Origin: Lysobacter sp. S4-A87 | GTDB lineage: Bacteria; Pseudomonadota; Gammaproteobacteria; Xanthomonadales; Xanthomonadaceae | Reading direction: 5' to 3' | NCBI RefSeq assembly: GCF_022637455.1 | Contig: NZ_CP093341.1 | Coordinates: 2,046,001-2,110,000, forward strand | Length of the DNA stretch: 64,000 nucleotides | Shown: piece by piece, positions 47,300 to 57,566 of the stretch | Layout: each line of letters opens with the position of its first letter | How positions within the stretch are numbered: the stretch's first letter is position 1 | Notes under the pieces: model-generated | Seen by the model: only the letters and a program-made list of their open reading frames with translations | Told to the model about the DNA's origin: nothing | Databases searched by the model: none | Made by a program: the position numbers and the translations under genes

Positions 47300-49282
47300 A
47301 TGACCCAGCTCATTGCCGAGTTGCCTGCGTCCGGCCGCGCGGTGCCCTGGTACCGGAGCCTGCGCACGCGGCTGGTGCTGTGGATCTGCCTGGGCTGCGT
47401 GGCCGTGCTCGTGGGGGCGACGCTGGTCGTGCAGGCGCGCTCTGCGCAGTTGCTCACGGCGCAGAGCGAGCGCGAGATCCGCACCCTCGCCGAACAGACC
47501 GCGCTGGGCCTGCACGCGACACTGGAGTCGGTCCAGGTCGGTGCGACCACCCTGGGCGAGGCCGTGCGCGGGGTCGGTCGCGAACCCCGCACGCTCGACG
47601 CCCTGCTCCGCGCCACCGTCGCCGGTGACGACGACATCGAAGGGGCGATGCTGATCCTGGAACCCGGCGCGCTCGATGACGGTGACGCCGGCTACAGCTG
47701 GTACGTGCGTCGCGAAGGCAAGGGCTTCTACACCCAGCCGATGCGATCGCGCGGCTACGACTACCACGACCAGCCGTGGTGGAAGCGCACGATCGGTGAG
47801 GGTCGCGCCTGGTGGTCGGAGCCCTACCGCAACGCGGCCACCGGCGATCAGATGTTCGTCACCTACAACCGGCCGATCCGGCGCAACCCTGAAGACCTGG
47901 CGTCGGCACCGGTCGGCATGGTCAGTCTGGACGTGCCGGTGAGCCGGCTGCGTACGCTGATCGGCCAGCAGTCGATCGACTCGCCGGTGCTGCGGATCGT
48001 GCTGAGCCCGGAGCATCTGTATGTCGTGCATCCGTCGCCCGAGCTGGAACTCAAGGTGCGCCTGGACGATCGCGCCCGCCAGCTCGACGGTCATGTCCTG
48101 CAGCCGTTGCTCGATGCCGTGCGCGAGCGCCGCAGCGCCGATGTCACCTACCTCGACCCGACCACCCACATCCGCCGCATCGGCATGGTGCAACCGGTCC
48201 CCGACAGCGCTTGGACGGTGGCGGTGTCGGTGTCGGAGCAGTACGCACAGGAGCAGCTGCGGCGGACCACGCGTGCGGTGATCGCCGGCGGCCTGCTGGC
48301 AGTGCTGGTGCTGGTGCTGGTGCTGTGGCTGATCGCGCGGCCGATCACGCGGCCGCTGCTGGCGTTGACGTCGTCTGCCGGACACTTCGCCGCCGGTGAG
48401 TTCGACTGGCCATTGCCGCACACCACCCGCCGCGACGAAGTGGGCCTGCTCGCCCGCGCCTACGACCGCGCGCGCAGCTCGATCAAGTCGCAGTTGGCCG
48501 AGATCGAACGCATGGCGCGCAGCCGGCAGAAGCTCGAGAGCGAACTGTCGATCGCGCGCGACATCCAGCTGGCGATGCTGCCGCCGGCACCGACGCTGCA
48601 TGCCGACGGCCATTGCCTGCAGGCACATGCGCTGCTGGAGCCGGCGAAGGCGGTCGGCGGCGACTTCTACACGTTCTTCGTCCGCGACGAGCGCGTGCTG
48701 TGGTTCGTCATCGGTGACGTCTCCGACAAGGGCGTGCCGGCGGCGCTGTTCATGGCGCGGGCGATGACCGTGCTCGAAATCGCCACGGGCCTGGGCGGCA
48801 CGCCCGACCGGGCATTGCGTGCCGCCGCCGCACGCCTGGTCGAAGGCAACGACACCTGCATGTTCGCCACCGTGCTGTGCGGCGCGATCGATTCCGGGAC
48901 CGGTGAGATGGTGCTGGCCAGCGCCGGCCACGAGGCGCCGGTGTTGTTGCGTGCCGGTGGTCGCCGCCAGTACGTCGAAGTGCCGACCGGCCCGCCGCTG
49001 GGCGTCGACATTGCCGACAGCTACCCGCTCTGGCGCGGCCGGCTGCAGCCCGGCGACGCGTTGGTGGCCTACACGGACGGCATCAGCGAGGCGCTCGACG
49101 GCGGACAGAATGCCTTCGGCACAGAGCGCCTGCTGTCCGCGCTGCCCGCCGGCGCCGACGCAAAAGGCCTGTGCGAGGCGCTGGTGGCGGCCGCGCACGG
49201 GTTCGCCGACGGTGCCGCGCAGTCCGACGACATCACCGTGCTGGCGCTAAGCTTCGATCCATCGACAGGGGGGAATGCCTGA
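47300..49282 (+). CDS. RsbU-type PP2C serine phosphatase with membrane sensor domain (660 aa)
   Basis: Helix near residues 25-45, a periplasmic sensor domain (about 46-330, Cache-like, with GYSWYVRREGKGFYTQPMRSRGYDYHDQPWWK), second helix near 335-355, HAMP (about 356-410), then a SpoIIE/PP2C domain. Metal-binding Asp residues are in GGDFY and FVIGDVSDKG, and the last in AQSDDITVLALS. It should dephosphorylate the downstream STAS protein. The stop overlaps the anti-sigma gene start (TGATG). Confidence 0.92.
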   Translation: MTQLIAELPASGRAVPWYRSLRTRLVLWICLGCVAVLVGATLVVQARSAQLLTAQSEREIRTLAEQTALGLHATLESVQVGATTLGEAVRGVGREPRTLDALLRATVAGDDDIEGAMLILEPGALDDGDAGYSWYVRREGKGFYTQPMRSRGYDYHDQPWWKRTIGEGRAWWSEPYRNAATGDQMFVTYNRPIRRNPEDLASAPVGMVSLDVPVSRLRTLIGQQSIDSPVLRIVLSPEHLYVVHPSPELELKVRLDDRARQLDGHVLQPLLDAVRERRSADVTYLDPTTHIRRIGMVQPVPDSAWTVAVSVSEQYAQEQLRRTTRAVIAGGLLAVLVLVLVLWLIARPITRPLLALTSSAGHFAAGEFDWPLPHTTRRDEVGLLARAYDRARSSIKSQLAEIERMARSRQKLESELSIARDIQLAMLPPAPTLHADGHCLQAHALLEPAKAVGGDFYTFFVRDERVLWFVIGDVSDKGVPAALFMARAMTVLEIATGLGGTPDRALRAAAARLVEGNDTCMFATVLCGAIDSGTGEMVLASAGHEAPVLLRAGGRRQYVEVPTGPPLGVDIADSYPLWRGRLQPGDALVAYTDGISEALDGGQNAFGTERLLSALPAGADAKGLCEALVAAAHGFADGAAQSDDITVLALSFDPSTGGNA

Positions 49283-49710
49283 TGCGACTGCGCCTGCAGA
49301 TCCCGTGCGAACGCACGCAGCTGGGCCTGCTGCTCGATTCGATCGAGCAGTCACTGCTCGAACATGGCATCGCCAGGGAACTGCGCGACGACATGCGCCT
49401 GATCGCCGAGGAAGTGGTCAGCAACGCCATCAACCATGGCGATAACGGCGGCGGCGCCGACGGCGAACCCACACCGCGCCGGATCGCGGTCGACATCGCC
49501 CGCGACGATGACGGCCTGCATGTCGAGTTCCGCGACAACGGCAAGCCCTTCGACCCGCTCGACCAGGAACCTCCGGACCTGGACGCCGACATCGTCGACC
49601 GGCCGGTAGGCGGACTGGGCGTGCACCTGGTGCGTGAACTGGCGCGCAGCGTGCGCTATGTCCGCGAGGAGCCCTACAACGTGCTGCACGTGGTCCTGCG
49701 TACCCGCTGA
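49282..49710 (+). CDS. RsbW-like serine kinase/anti-sigma factor (142 aa)
   Basis: HATPase fold of the GHKL type: N box EEVVSNAINHG, G1 box FRDNGKPFDP and G2 box VGGLGVHLV. It is expected to phosphorylate the STAS anti-anti-sigma factor and otherwise bind its target. No sigma factor is linked, so the target may be an RNA polymerase sigma factor elsewhere or another protein, as in many proteobacterial partner-switching modules. It is co-translated with the phosphatase. Confidence 0.92.
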   Translation: MRLRLQIPCERTQLGLLLDSIEQSLLEHGIARELRDDMRLIAEEVVSNAINHGDNGGGADGEPTPRRIAVDIARDDDGLHVEFRDNGKPFDPLDQEPPDLDADIVDRPVGGLGVHLVRELARSVRYVREEPYNVLHVVLRTR

Positions 49711-49742
49711 TTGCAAGGCAAGTCCCCCACACGAGGTCGCCC

Positions 49743-50132
49743 ATGGAACTCCAGATCCACATCGATCCACCCAGCAACGGTTCGCAGCGCGTCGCCCTCG
49801 GCGGACGCCTGGACACCAACAGCTACGCCGAGTTCGACCGCCAGCTCGAGCCGCTGCTGGCCGGCATGCAGTCCCTGCTGCTCGACCTGAGCGAGCTGGT
49901 GTACATCAGTTCGGCCGGGATCCGCTCGATCTTCCGCGTGCGCAAGGCGCTGGCGGGGCATGCGGGCAAGGTGCTGGTGCTCAACCCGCAACCGCAGATA
50001 CAGAAGGTGTTCGACGTGGTGAAGGCGGTGCCGTTGAACGAGATCTTCTCGTCGGCGGCGGAGGCCGACGCGTATCTGGATGCGATGCAGAGCAAGGTGT
50101 TGCGGGGTGGCGATGACGACGAAGGGTACTGA
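49743..50132 (+). CDS. STAS-domain anti-anti-sigma factor (RsbV-like, 129 aa)
   Basis: STAS fold with the phosphorylation loop LVYISSAGIRSIFRV (Ser in ISSAG). N-terminal RVALGGRLDTNSYAEFDRQL and C-terminal KVFDVVKAVPLNEIF are typical. It completes a three-gene RsbU-RsbW-RsbV switch, lying 32 bp downstream. A GAGGT-like site precedes the ATG. Confidence 0.93.
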   Translation: MELQIHIDPPSNGSQRVALGGRLDTNSYAEFDRQLEPLLAGMQSLLLDLSELVYISSAGIRSIFRVRKALAGHAGKVLVLNPQPQIQKVFDVVKAVPLNEIFSSAAEADAYLDAMQSKVLRGGDDDEGY

Positions 50133-50143
50133 GCCGTCGCGCG

Positions 50144-50213
50144 GTCATCCCCGCCTTCGCGGGGATGACGGGCCAGGGCAACGTCCTTGGATTCCCGCCT
50201 TCGCGGGAATGAC
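50144..50213. repeat. pair of palindromes of the GTCATCCCCGC family
   Basis: GTCATCCCCGC, CTTC, GCGGGGATGAC (50144-50169) is perfect over 11 bp, and ATTCCCGC, CTTC, GCGGGAAT (50191-50210) follows. The pair lies between the convergent STAS and maeB genes and could terminate both. Confidence 0.8.
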
Positions 50214-50216
50214 TGA

Positions 50217-52511
<2,295 letters not shown>

Positions 52512-52626
52512 CACAGGGAAACCACAGGCGGGCCGCTGATTCTATCCGCTTAATGCGGACGTCGAGGACGCCACGGTATGGCGCGGTTGCCGGCCATTAC
52601 TCACAATGCGGCCGAAAGGGGGAGAC

Positions 52627-53970
52627 ATGGACACTATGCGCACAGGGAATGGGCCGGCATGGCGACAGTGGCTGGCGGTGCTGGCGGCGGTCCTCGTACT
52701 GCAGGCGCCGCTGGTGTTCAATCCGGGCTATTTCAGCCATGACGAGCTGCAATGGGCCGCCTTTGCGGGCAATGACGCCAACCTGCTCGGGCGCGGCGAC
52801 CTGTGGACCGGCCTCGACAGCTTCCAGTACCGCCCGCTGACCTTCAGCCTGTGGCTGTGGCTGTCGCAGCACCTGTTTGCCCATCCGTTCGCCTTCCATG
52901 GCGTGATGGTCGCCTGGGGCGGCCTCAACTGCGCGATGCTGGCGGCGCTGCTGCGCCGCTTCGGGGTCGCGCCGGCGCCGGCCTTCACTGGCGCGCTGGT
53001 GTTCGCGCTCAGCCCCTTCGCCGTGCAGGCCCATGGCTGGGTCGGCACCATCGGCGACCTGATCTGGGTCGGCTGCGCGCTCGCCACCGGTCTGCTGGCG
53101 CAGCGTCCGCGCGCACCGCTGGCGATCGCCGTGGGTGCCGCGGCGCTGACCGCGATCGGCCTGCTGTCGAAGGAATCGGCCATCGTCATACCGGCCCTGA
53201 CCGCGGTCGCCTGGCTGATGCTGGGCCGCCCCCGCAGCTGGCTCTACGCCACCCTGGGCGCGCTGGTGCCGGTGGCGATCTACCTGGCGCTGCGCCTGGG
53301 CGTGATCCTGTTCGCGCCGCGCCAGTCCAACTACGGCTGGAGCCTGGCCAACCTTCCGCTGCGCTGGCTCGAGTACCAGGTGTTCCCGCCGATCGCGACC
53401 CGCCTGGGCATCACCGGCCTGCTGCCGGATGGATTCTCCGATGCGCGCACGTGGCTCGGCCTGGGCATCTGGCTGGCGCTGGCCTGGGCGTTCTGGCGCG
53501 CCGGCGTGCGCTGGCTGGTGGCATTCGTGCTGCTCGGCGTCGCAGCGCTGGGGCCGGTGCTGATCCTGGCCGAGTCGGCCAACCAGTACGGGTACGGCTA
53601 CGCGGCCGCTGTCGTCGGGCTCGGTGCGGCGGCATGGGCGCGGATGGCGCGGGCTGCCCGCATCGTGCTGGTGCTGGCGGCGCTGCTGAGCTGCTGGCAC
53701 GGCGTCAACGTCATGCGCCGCATGCACCAGATCGGCGAATTGCAGTCGGTCTTCTCGCCGTCGCTGGCACGTGCGGTGGCCGCGTCCGGAGACAACGGCG
53801 TGCGGATTCGCGCGCTGGTTCCCGGCCAGCACTGGATATACCTTCGCCTGTGCCACGAAATCCCCAGCTATGCGGGGGTGCCCATCGGCGACCGCGTAAC
53901 GCTGGTGGCCAGCGACGCCCCGGCCGACTACGTGATCGGCAAGGACGGCGCGCTGTCACCCGCACGCTGA
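52627..53970 (+). CDS. multispanning membrane protein, GT-C glycosyltransferase-like (447 aa)
   Basis: About ten hydrophobic helices are visible. The first periplasmic loop has HDELQWAAFAGN, with acidic residues like those of GT-C (PMT/ArnT/dolichol-mannosyl) enzymes, and FQYRPLTFSLWLWLSQHLF follows. A hydrophilic C-terminal domain (about 380-447) is short. GT-C assignment rests on topology and the acidic loop, so it is tentative. GGGGGAG precedes the ATG at 52627. It ends close to the convergent tctD-like gene. Confidence 0.68.
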   Translation: MDTMRTGNGPAWRQWLAVLAAVLVLQAPLVFNPGYFSHDELQWAAFAGNDANLLGRGDLWTGLDSFQYRPLTFSLWLWLSQHLFAHPFAFHGVMVAWGGLNCAMLAALLRRFGVAPAPAFTGALVFALSPFAVQAHGWVGTIGDLIWVGCALATGLLAQRPRAPLAIAVGAAALTAIGLLSKESAIVIPALTAVAWLMLGRPRSWLYATLGALVPVAIYLALRLGVILFAPRQSNYGWSLANLPLRWLEYQVFPPIATRLGITGLLPDGFSDARTWLGLGIWLALAWAFWRAGVRWLVAFVLLGVAALGPVLILAESANQYGYGYAAAVVGLGAAAWARMARAARIVLVLAALLSCWHGVNVMRRMHQIGELQSVFSPSLARAVAASGDNGVRIRALVPGQHWIYLRLCHEIPSYAGVPIGDRVTLVASDAPADYVIGKDGALSPAR

Positions 53971-54004
53971 ACCTGGGCTCCGTTGCCGGACCCGCCAGGC
54001 GCCC

Positions 54005-54673
54005 TCAGGCGCCCGCTTCGACCCGGTAACCGACCCCGCGCACGGTGACGATGCGCAGCCGCGACGCCGCGATCCTGCGGCGCAGGCGGCTGACGTAGAG
54101 CTCGATTGCGTTGGGCCCGGCGCCGTCGTCGAAGCCGAACAGGCCACTGCCGATTTCCTCGCGGCTGACGACACGGCCGACGCGGCCGATCAGGATTTCG
54201 AGCAGTCGGAACTCGCGGTTGGGCAGGTCGATGACGGCGCCGTCGAGCGTGACCCTGCGCGCAGCGCTGTCGAAATCCAGGCCACCGACCCGCACCAGTT
54301 CCGATGCCCGCCCGCGGCTGCGCCGCAGCAGCACGCGGCAACGCGCGTCGAACTCGCGCAGGTCGAACGGCTTGGCGAGGAAATCGTCGGCGCCGACATC
54401 CAGCGCCTGCACACGGTCTTCGATCCGGTCGCGCGCGGTCACCACCAGCACCGGCGTGGTGTCGCCGCGTTTGCGCAAGCCTGCAAGCAGCTCCAGGCCG
54501 CTCATGCGCGGCAGCCCGATGTCGAGCACGACCAGGTCGAAGCGCTGGTAGCGAAGCACGCGCGACGCCGAGAAACCGTCGGCCTGCCAATCCAGCGCAT
54601 GTCCATCACGACGCAGCTTGAGAACGATTGCATTGGCGAGACAGGCATTGTCCTCGACCAGGAGGATTCGCAT
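54005..54673 (-). CDS. tctD: OmpR-family response regulator, TctD-like (222 aa)
   Basis: Receiver domain with acidic pocket EDN (residues 7-9), phospho-acceptor Asp51 (VVLDIGLPRMSG) and Lys101 (AKPFDL). A winged-helix domain (about 128-220: LDFDSAARRVTLDGAVIDLPNREFRLLEIL, ELYVSRLRRRI, TVRGVGYR) follows. The pairing with an OprP-like porin and tctCBA, divergent, points to citrate/tricarboxylate-responsive TctD. No TctE sensor kinase is found nearby, which is unusual. The name is from context and subfamily likeness. Confidence 0.8.
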   Translation of the reverse strand: MRILLVEDNACLANAIVLKLRRDGHALDWQADGFSASRVLRYQRFDLVVLDIGLPRMSGLELLAGLRKRGDTTPVLVVTARDRIEDRVQALDVGADDFLAKPFDLREFDARCRVLLRRSRGRASELVRVGGLDFDSAARRVTLDGAVIDLPNREFRLLEILIGRVGRVVSREEIGSGLFGFDDGAGPNAIELYVSRLRRRIAASRLRIVTVRGVGYRVEAGA

Positions 54674-54720
54674 CAGCAGTGCTTCCTTGCACGTTTCTCC
54701 TGTCGTCGTTGCGTAATTTG

Positions 54721-54742
54721 CAATGACAGGTCAATGACAGGT
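54721..54742 (+). promoter_or_regulatory. 11-bp tandem direct repeat, likely response-regulator box
   Basis: CAATGACAGGT occurs twice head-to-tail (54721-54731 and 54732-54742) in the 141-bp gap between tctD and the porin gene. A period of 11 bp, one helical turn, is the classical binding pattern of OmpR/PhoB-type dimers. It may control both the regulator and the uptake operon. Confidence 0.8.
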
Positions 54743-54814
54743 TCGCATGCCTAGCCTGAATCACGCCAACGATTCCAACGCGCGGAATCGCAGCAGATCA
54801 GGAGAAAAAGCCGC

Positions 54815-56008
54815 ATGCGAAAGGATCGCAGCCGTCCGTCATCGACCACTCTGTCCACGTTGTTGTTGCTGACCTTGGCCACAACTGTTGCCAATGCAGA
54901 CGAAGGTGATGTCACAGCAACGCTTGGAGGAAGACTGCACTGGGACTTCGGGCAATTCGAGAACGACCGGCGCGGTGCGCCCAACGTCGACGACACCGAG
55001 ATCCGCAGGCTGGCACTGGAAGTGTCGGGCAAGCTGTACGGCCTGGAGTACACGGTGGAGGGCAACTTCGCCGACCTGCAGGACGATTTCAGCGTCGAGG
55101 CGATCGAAGCCTGGGACGTCCTGGTCAGCAAGAAGTTCAGTGCCGGCAAGCTGACCGTCGGCCAGTTCAAGCAGCACTTCACCCTCGACGACCGGATCAG
55201 CTCGAACTACGGCGTGTTCCTCGAGCGGTCGCTGTTCGCACAGACGCTGGCGCCGCTTTACCGCCTCGGCGCGGGCTGGCTCAGTGCCGGCGACGCCTAC
55301 ACCATCGGCGGCAGCGTCTACAGCCTGGAAAGCATCGACGAGTGGCAGATCAAGGGCCGCGCATTCGGTGGCCGCGGCACCTGGGCGCCGATGCACGAGG
55401 CCGGGCGCGTGTTGCATCTGGGCCTGTCGGCGGCACGCGAGTACTACGACCATCCCGGCCGCGACGGCGCGCCGGCGTTGCGCATACGACCGCGCCCGGC
55501 AGGGCATCTGTCCGACGCCAGCCGCTTGACGCTGGTGAGCTTCGGCAGCGGGCGCGACACCGATGTCGACAAGACGTCCATCGAATTCGCCGCCGTGCGC
55601 GGTCCCTTCCATGTCCAGTCCGAAATCGGTGACGCGCGCTTCGACGACGGCGGGCAGAGCGGTCGCGTCGATTCGGCCTATGCCGCCGTCGGCTGGTTCA
55701 TCACCGGCGAATCGCTGCCCTACGATCGCGGGGGCGGGCGCTTTGGCCGGGTCAAGCCCAACCGCAGCAGCGGCGCCTGGCAGCTGGCGTTGCGCTACGA
55801 CACGATCCGCGGCCGGCAGAACCTGTACGGCGTACGCGACTTCAGCGACACCTCGATCGCGGCCACCACTGCCGCCGTCAACTGGCACCTTCGCTCCAAC
55901 CTGCGCTTCCTGCTCGACTGGACCAGCAGCCGCAACTACGACCACCTGCGTGCGCTGACGCTCGACCGCACCCAGGCGCTGACCGGTCGCTTCCAGTACG
56001 ACTTCTGA
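54815..56008 (+). CDS. OprP/OprO-type outer-membrane porin (397 aa)
   Basis: Signal peptide (LSTLLLLTLATTVANA) precedes a 16-strand porin barrel with VDDTEIRRLALEVSGKLYGLEYTVEGNFAD, DAWD-type SKKFSAGKLTVGQFKQHFTLDDRISSNYGVFLERSLF and the terminal aromatic TGRFQYDF. These are features of the OprP/OprO family. Its position before tctC suggests it admits the tricarboxylate used by TctCBA rather than phosphate. AGGAGA is 9 bases before the ATG. Likely first gene of the tctCBA operon. Confidence 0.88.
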   Translation: MRKDRSRPSSTTLSTLLLLTLATTVANADEGDVTATLGGRLHWDFGQFENDRRGAPNVDDTEIRRLALEVSGKLYGLEYTVEGNFADLQDDFSVEAIEAWDVLVSKKFSAGKLTVGQFKQHFTLDDRISSNYGVFLERSLFAQTLAPLYRLGAGWLSAGDAYTIGGSVYSLESIDEWQIKGRAFGGRGTWAPMHEAGRVLHLGLSAAREYYDHPGRDGAPALRIRPRPAGHLSDASRLTLVSFGSGRDTDVDKTSIEFAAVRGPFHVQSEIGDARFDDGGQSGRVDSAYAAVGWFITGESLPYDRGGGRFGRVKPNRSSGAWQLALRYDTIRGRQNLYGVRDFSDTSIAATTAAVNWHLRSNLRFLLDWTSSRNYDHLRALTLDRTQALTGRFQYDF

Positions 56009-56073
56009 CGTCTCCCTGCATCCACCACCGGCGCATGCCGGTCTTTGCCATTGCCGATCCACGAGGCCACTGA

Positions 56074-57057
56074 ATGTCCCTGCTCCGCTTCCTGCTTCCT
56101 GCTGTCGCCGCCTTGTCGCTGCTGTTGCCCGCACACGCCATTGCCGATCCCTCCCGCCCCGAATGCATCGCCCCGGCTTCGCCCGGTGGCGGCTTCGACC
56201 TGACCTGCAAGCTGGCCCAGACCGGACTGGTCGAAGGCAAGGCGCTGTCGCGGCCGATGCGCGTGACCTACATGCCCGGCGGCGTCGGCGCGGTCGCCTA
56301 CAACACCGTCGTCGCGCAGCGCCCGGCCGATGGCAATGTCATCACCGCCTTCTCCAGTGGCTCGCTGCTCAACATCGCCCAGGGCAAGTTCGGCCGTTAC
56401 GACGAGAATGCGGTGCGCTGGCTGGCGGCGGTGGGCACCAGCTACGGCGCGATCGCGGTGCGCAGCGATTCGCCCTTCAAGACGCTTGGCGACCTGATGG
56501 CAGCGCTGAAGAAGAACCCCGGCAAAGTCGTCATCGGTTCCGGCGGGACGGTCGGCAGCCAGGACTGGATGCAGACGGCCATGCTGGCCAAGGCCGCCGG
56601 CATCAGTCCGAAACAGCTGCGCTATGTCGCGCTGGAAGGCGGCGGCGACATCACCACCGCGTTGCTGGGCGGTCATATCCAGGTCGGCAGCACCGACATC
56701 GCCGACTCCATGCCGCAGGTGAAGGCGGGCAAGATGCGCATCCTCGCGGTGCTGGCCGACAAGCGCCTTGCCCGGCCCGGCATGACGTCGATCCCGACCG
56801 CGAAGGAGCAGGGTTACGACGTCGTCTGGCAGGTCGCCCGCGGCTTCTATGTCGGCCCGAAGGTGAGCGCGCAGGACTACGCCTACTGGAAGGCCGCCTT
56901 CGACAAGCTGCTGGCCTCCAGGGATTTCGCCCGCCTGCGCGAAGAGCGCGAGCTGTTCCCGCTGGCGCTGACCGGGCCGCAGCTCGATGCCTACGTGAAG
57001 CGGGAAGTCGCGCGCTACCGCCAACTCGCGCGCGAGTTCGGCCTGGCCAAACGCTGA
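56074..57057 (+). CDS. tctC: tripartite tricarboxylate transporter, substrate-binding protein (327 aa)
   Basis: Signal peptide MSLLRFLLPAVAALSLLLPAHAIA. The binding fold has CIAPASPGGGFDLTCKLAQTGL, MPGGVGAVAYNTVVAQRPADGNVITAFSSGSLLNIAQGKFG and IGSGGTVGSQDWMQT, as in BctC/TctC. It captures citrate-like anions in the periplasm and delivers them to TctAB. It lies 65 bp after the porin and 19 bp before tctB. Confidence 0.93.
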   Translation: MSLLRFLLPAVAALSLLLPAHAIADPSRPECIAPASPGGGFDLTCKLAQTGLVEGKALSRPMRVTYMPGGVGAVAYNTVVAQRPADGNVITAFSSGSLLNIAQGKFGRYDENAVRWLAAVGTSYGAIAVRSDSPFKTLGDLMAALKKNPGKVVIGSGGTVGSQDWMQTAMLAKAAGISPKQLRYVALEGGGDITTALLGGHIQVGSTDIADSMPQVKAGKMRILAVLADKRLARPGMTSIPTAKEQGYDVVWQVARGFYVGPKVSAQDYAYWKAAFDKLLASRDFARLREERELFPLALTGPQLDAYVKREVARYRQLAREFGLAKR

Positions 57058-57076
57058 CCCAGGCCAAGGAATGCCC

Positions 57077-57553
57077 ATGACGACACAACCCGCCGCGCTG
57101 GTGCAGCGGCTGTTTGCCGGGGCCTGGCTGCTGACCTGCATCGTGTTCGCGGTGATCGGCTGGGACTACCAGGCCGAGTTCTCGTACGAGCCGGTCGGCC
57201 CGCGCGCGTATCCGCTGCTGTGCCTGGGCCTGATGGCGATCGGCCTGGCGTGGCTGATCGTGCGACCGCCTGCGCTCAAGCACGAAGAAGACGATGCACC
57301 GATGGACGCGGCGCTGCTGCGCAAGGCGATGCTGTGCATCGCACTGTTGCTGGCCTATGCCGGGCTGTTCGAACCGCTCGGCTTCATCCCCAGCAGCGCG
57401 CTGGTCGGCAGCTTCATTGCCCTGCTCTACGGCGGCCGCCCCCTTCCCGCCGTGACCACCTGCACATTGCTCAGTGCCGGCCTGTACCTGCTGTTCGACT
57501 GCCTGCTTGAAGTGCCGCTGCCGCTTGGCGTGCTCGAGCGACTTCCCTTCTGA
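57077..57553 (+). CDS. tctB: tripartite tricarboxylate transporter, small membrane subunit (158 aa)
   Basis: Four hydrophobic helices, with GPRAYPLLCLGLMAIGLAWLIV and YAGLFEPLGFIPSSALVGSFIALLYGG typical of TctB. The ATG at 57077 is preferred because AAGGA is 6 bases upstream, too close to an ATG at 57071. It forms the inner-membrane permease with TctA. Confidence 0.9.
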   Translation: MTTQPAALVQRLFAGAWLLTCIVFAVIGWDYQAEFSYEPVGPRAYPLLCLGLMAIGLAWLIVRPPALKHEEDDAPMDAALLRKAMLCIALLLAYAGLFEPLGFIPSSALVGSFIALLYGGRPLPAVTTCTLLSAGLYLLFDCLLEVPLPLGVLERLPF

Positions 57554-57566
57554 CGGGCCCCATACG

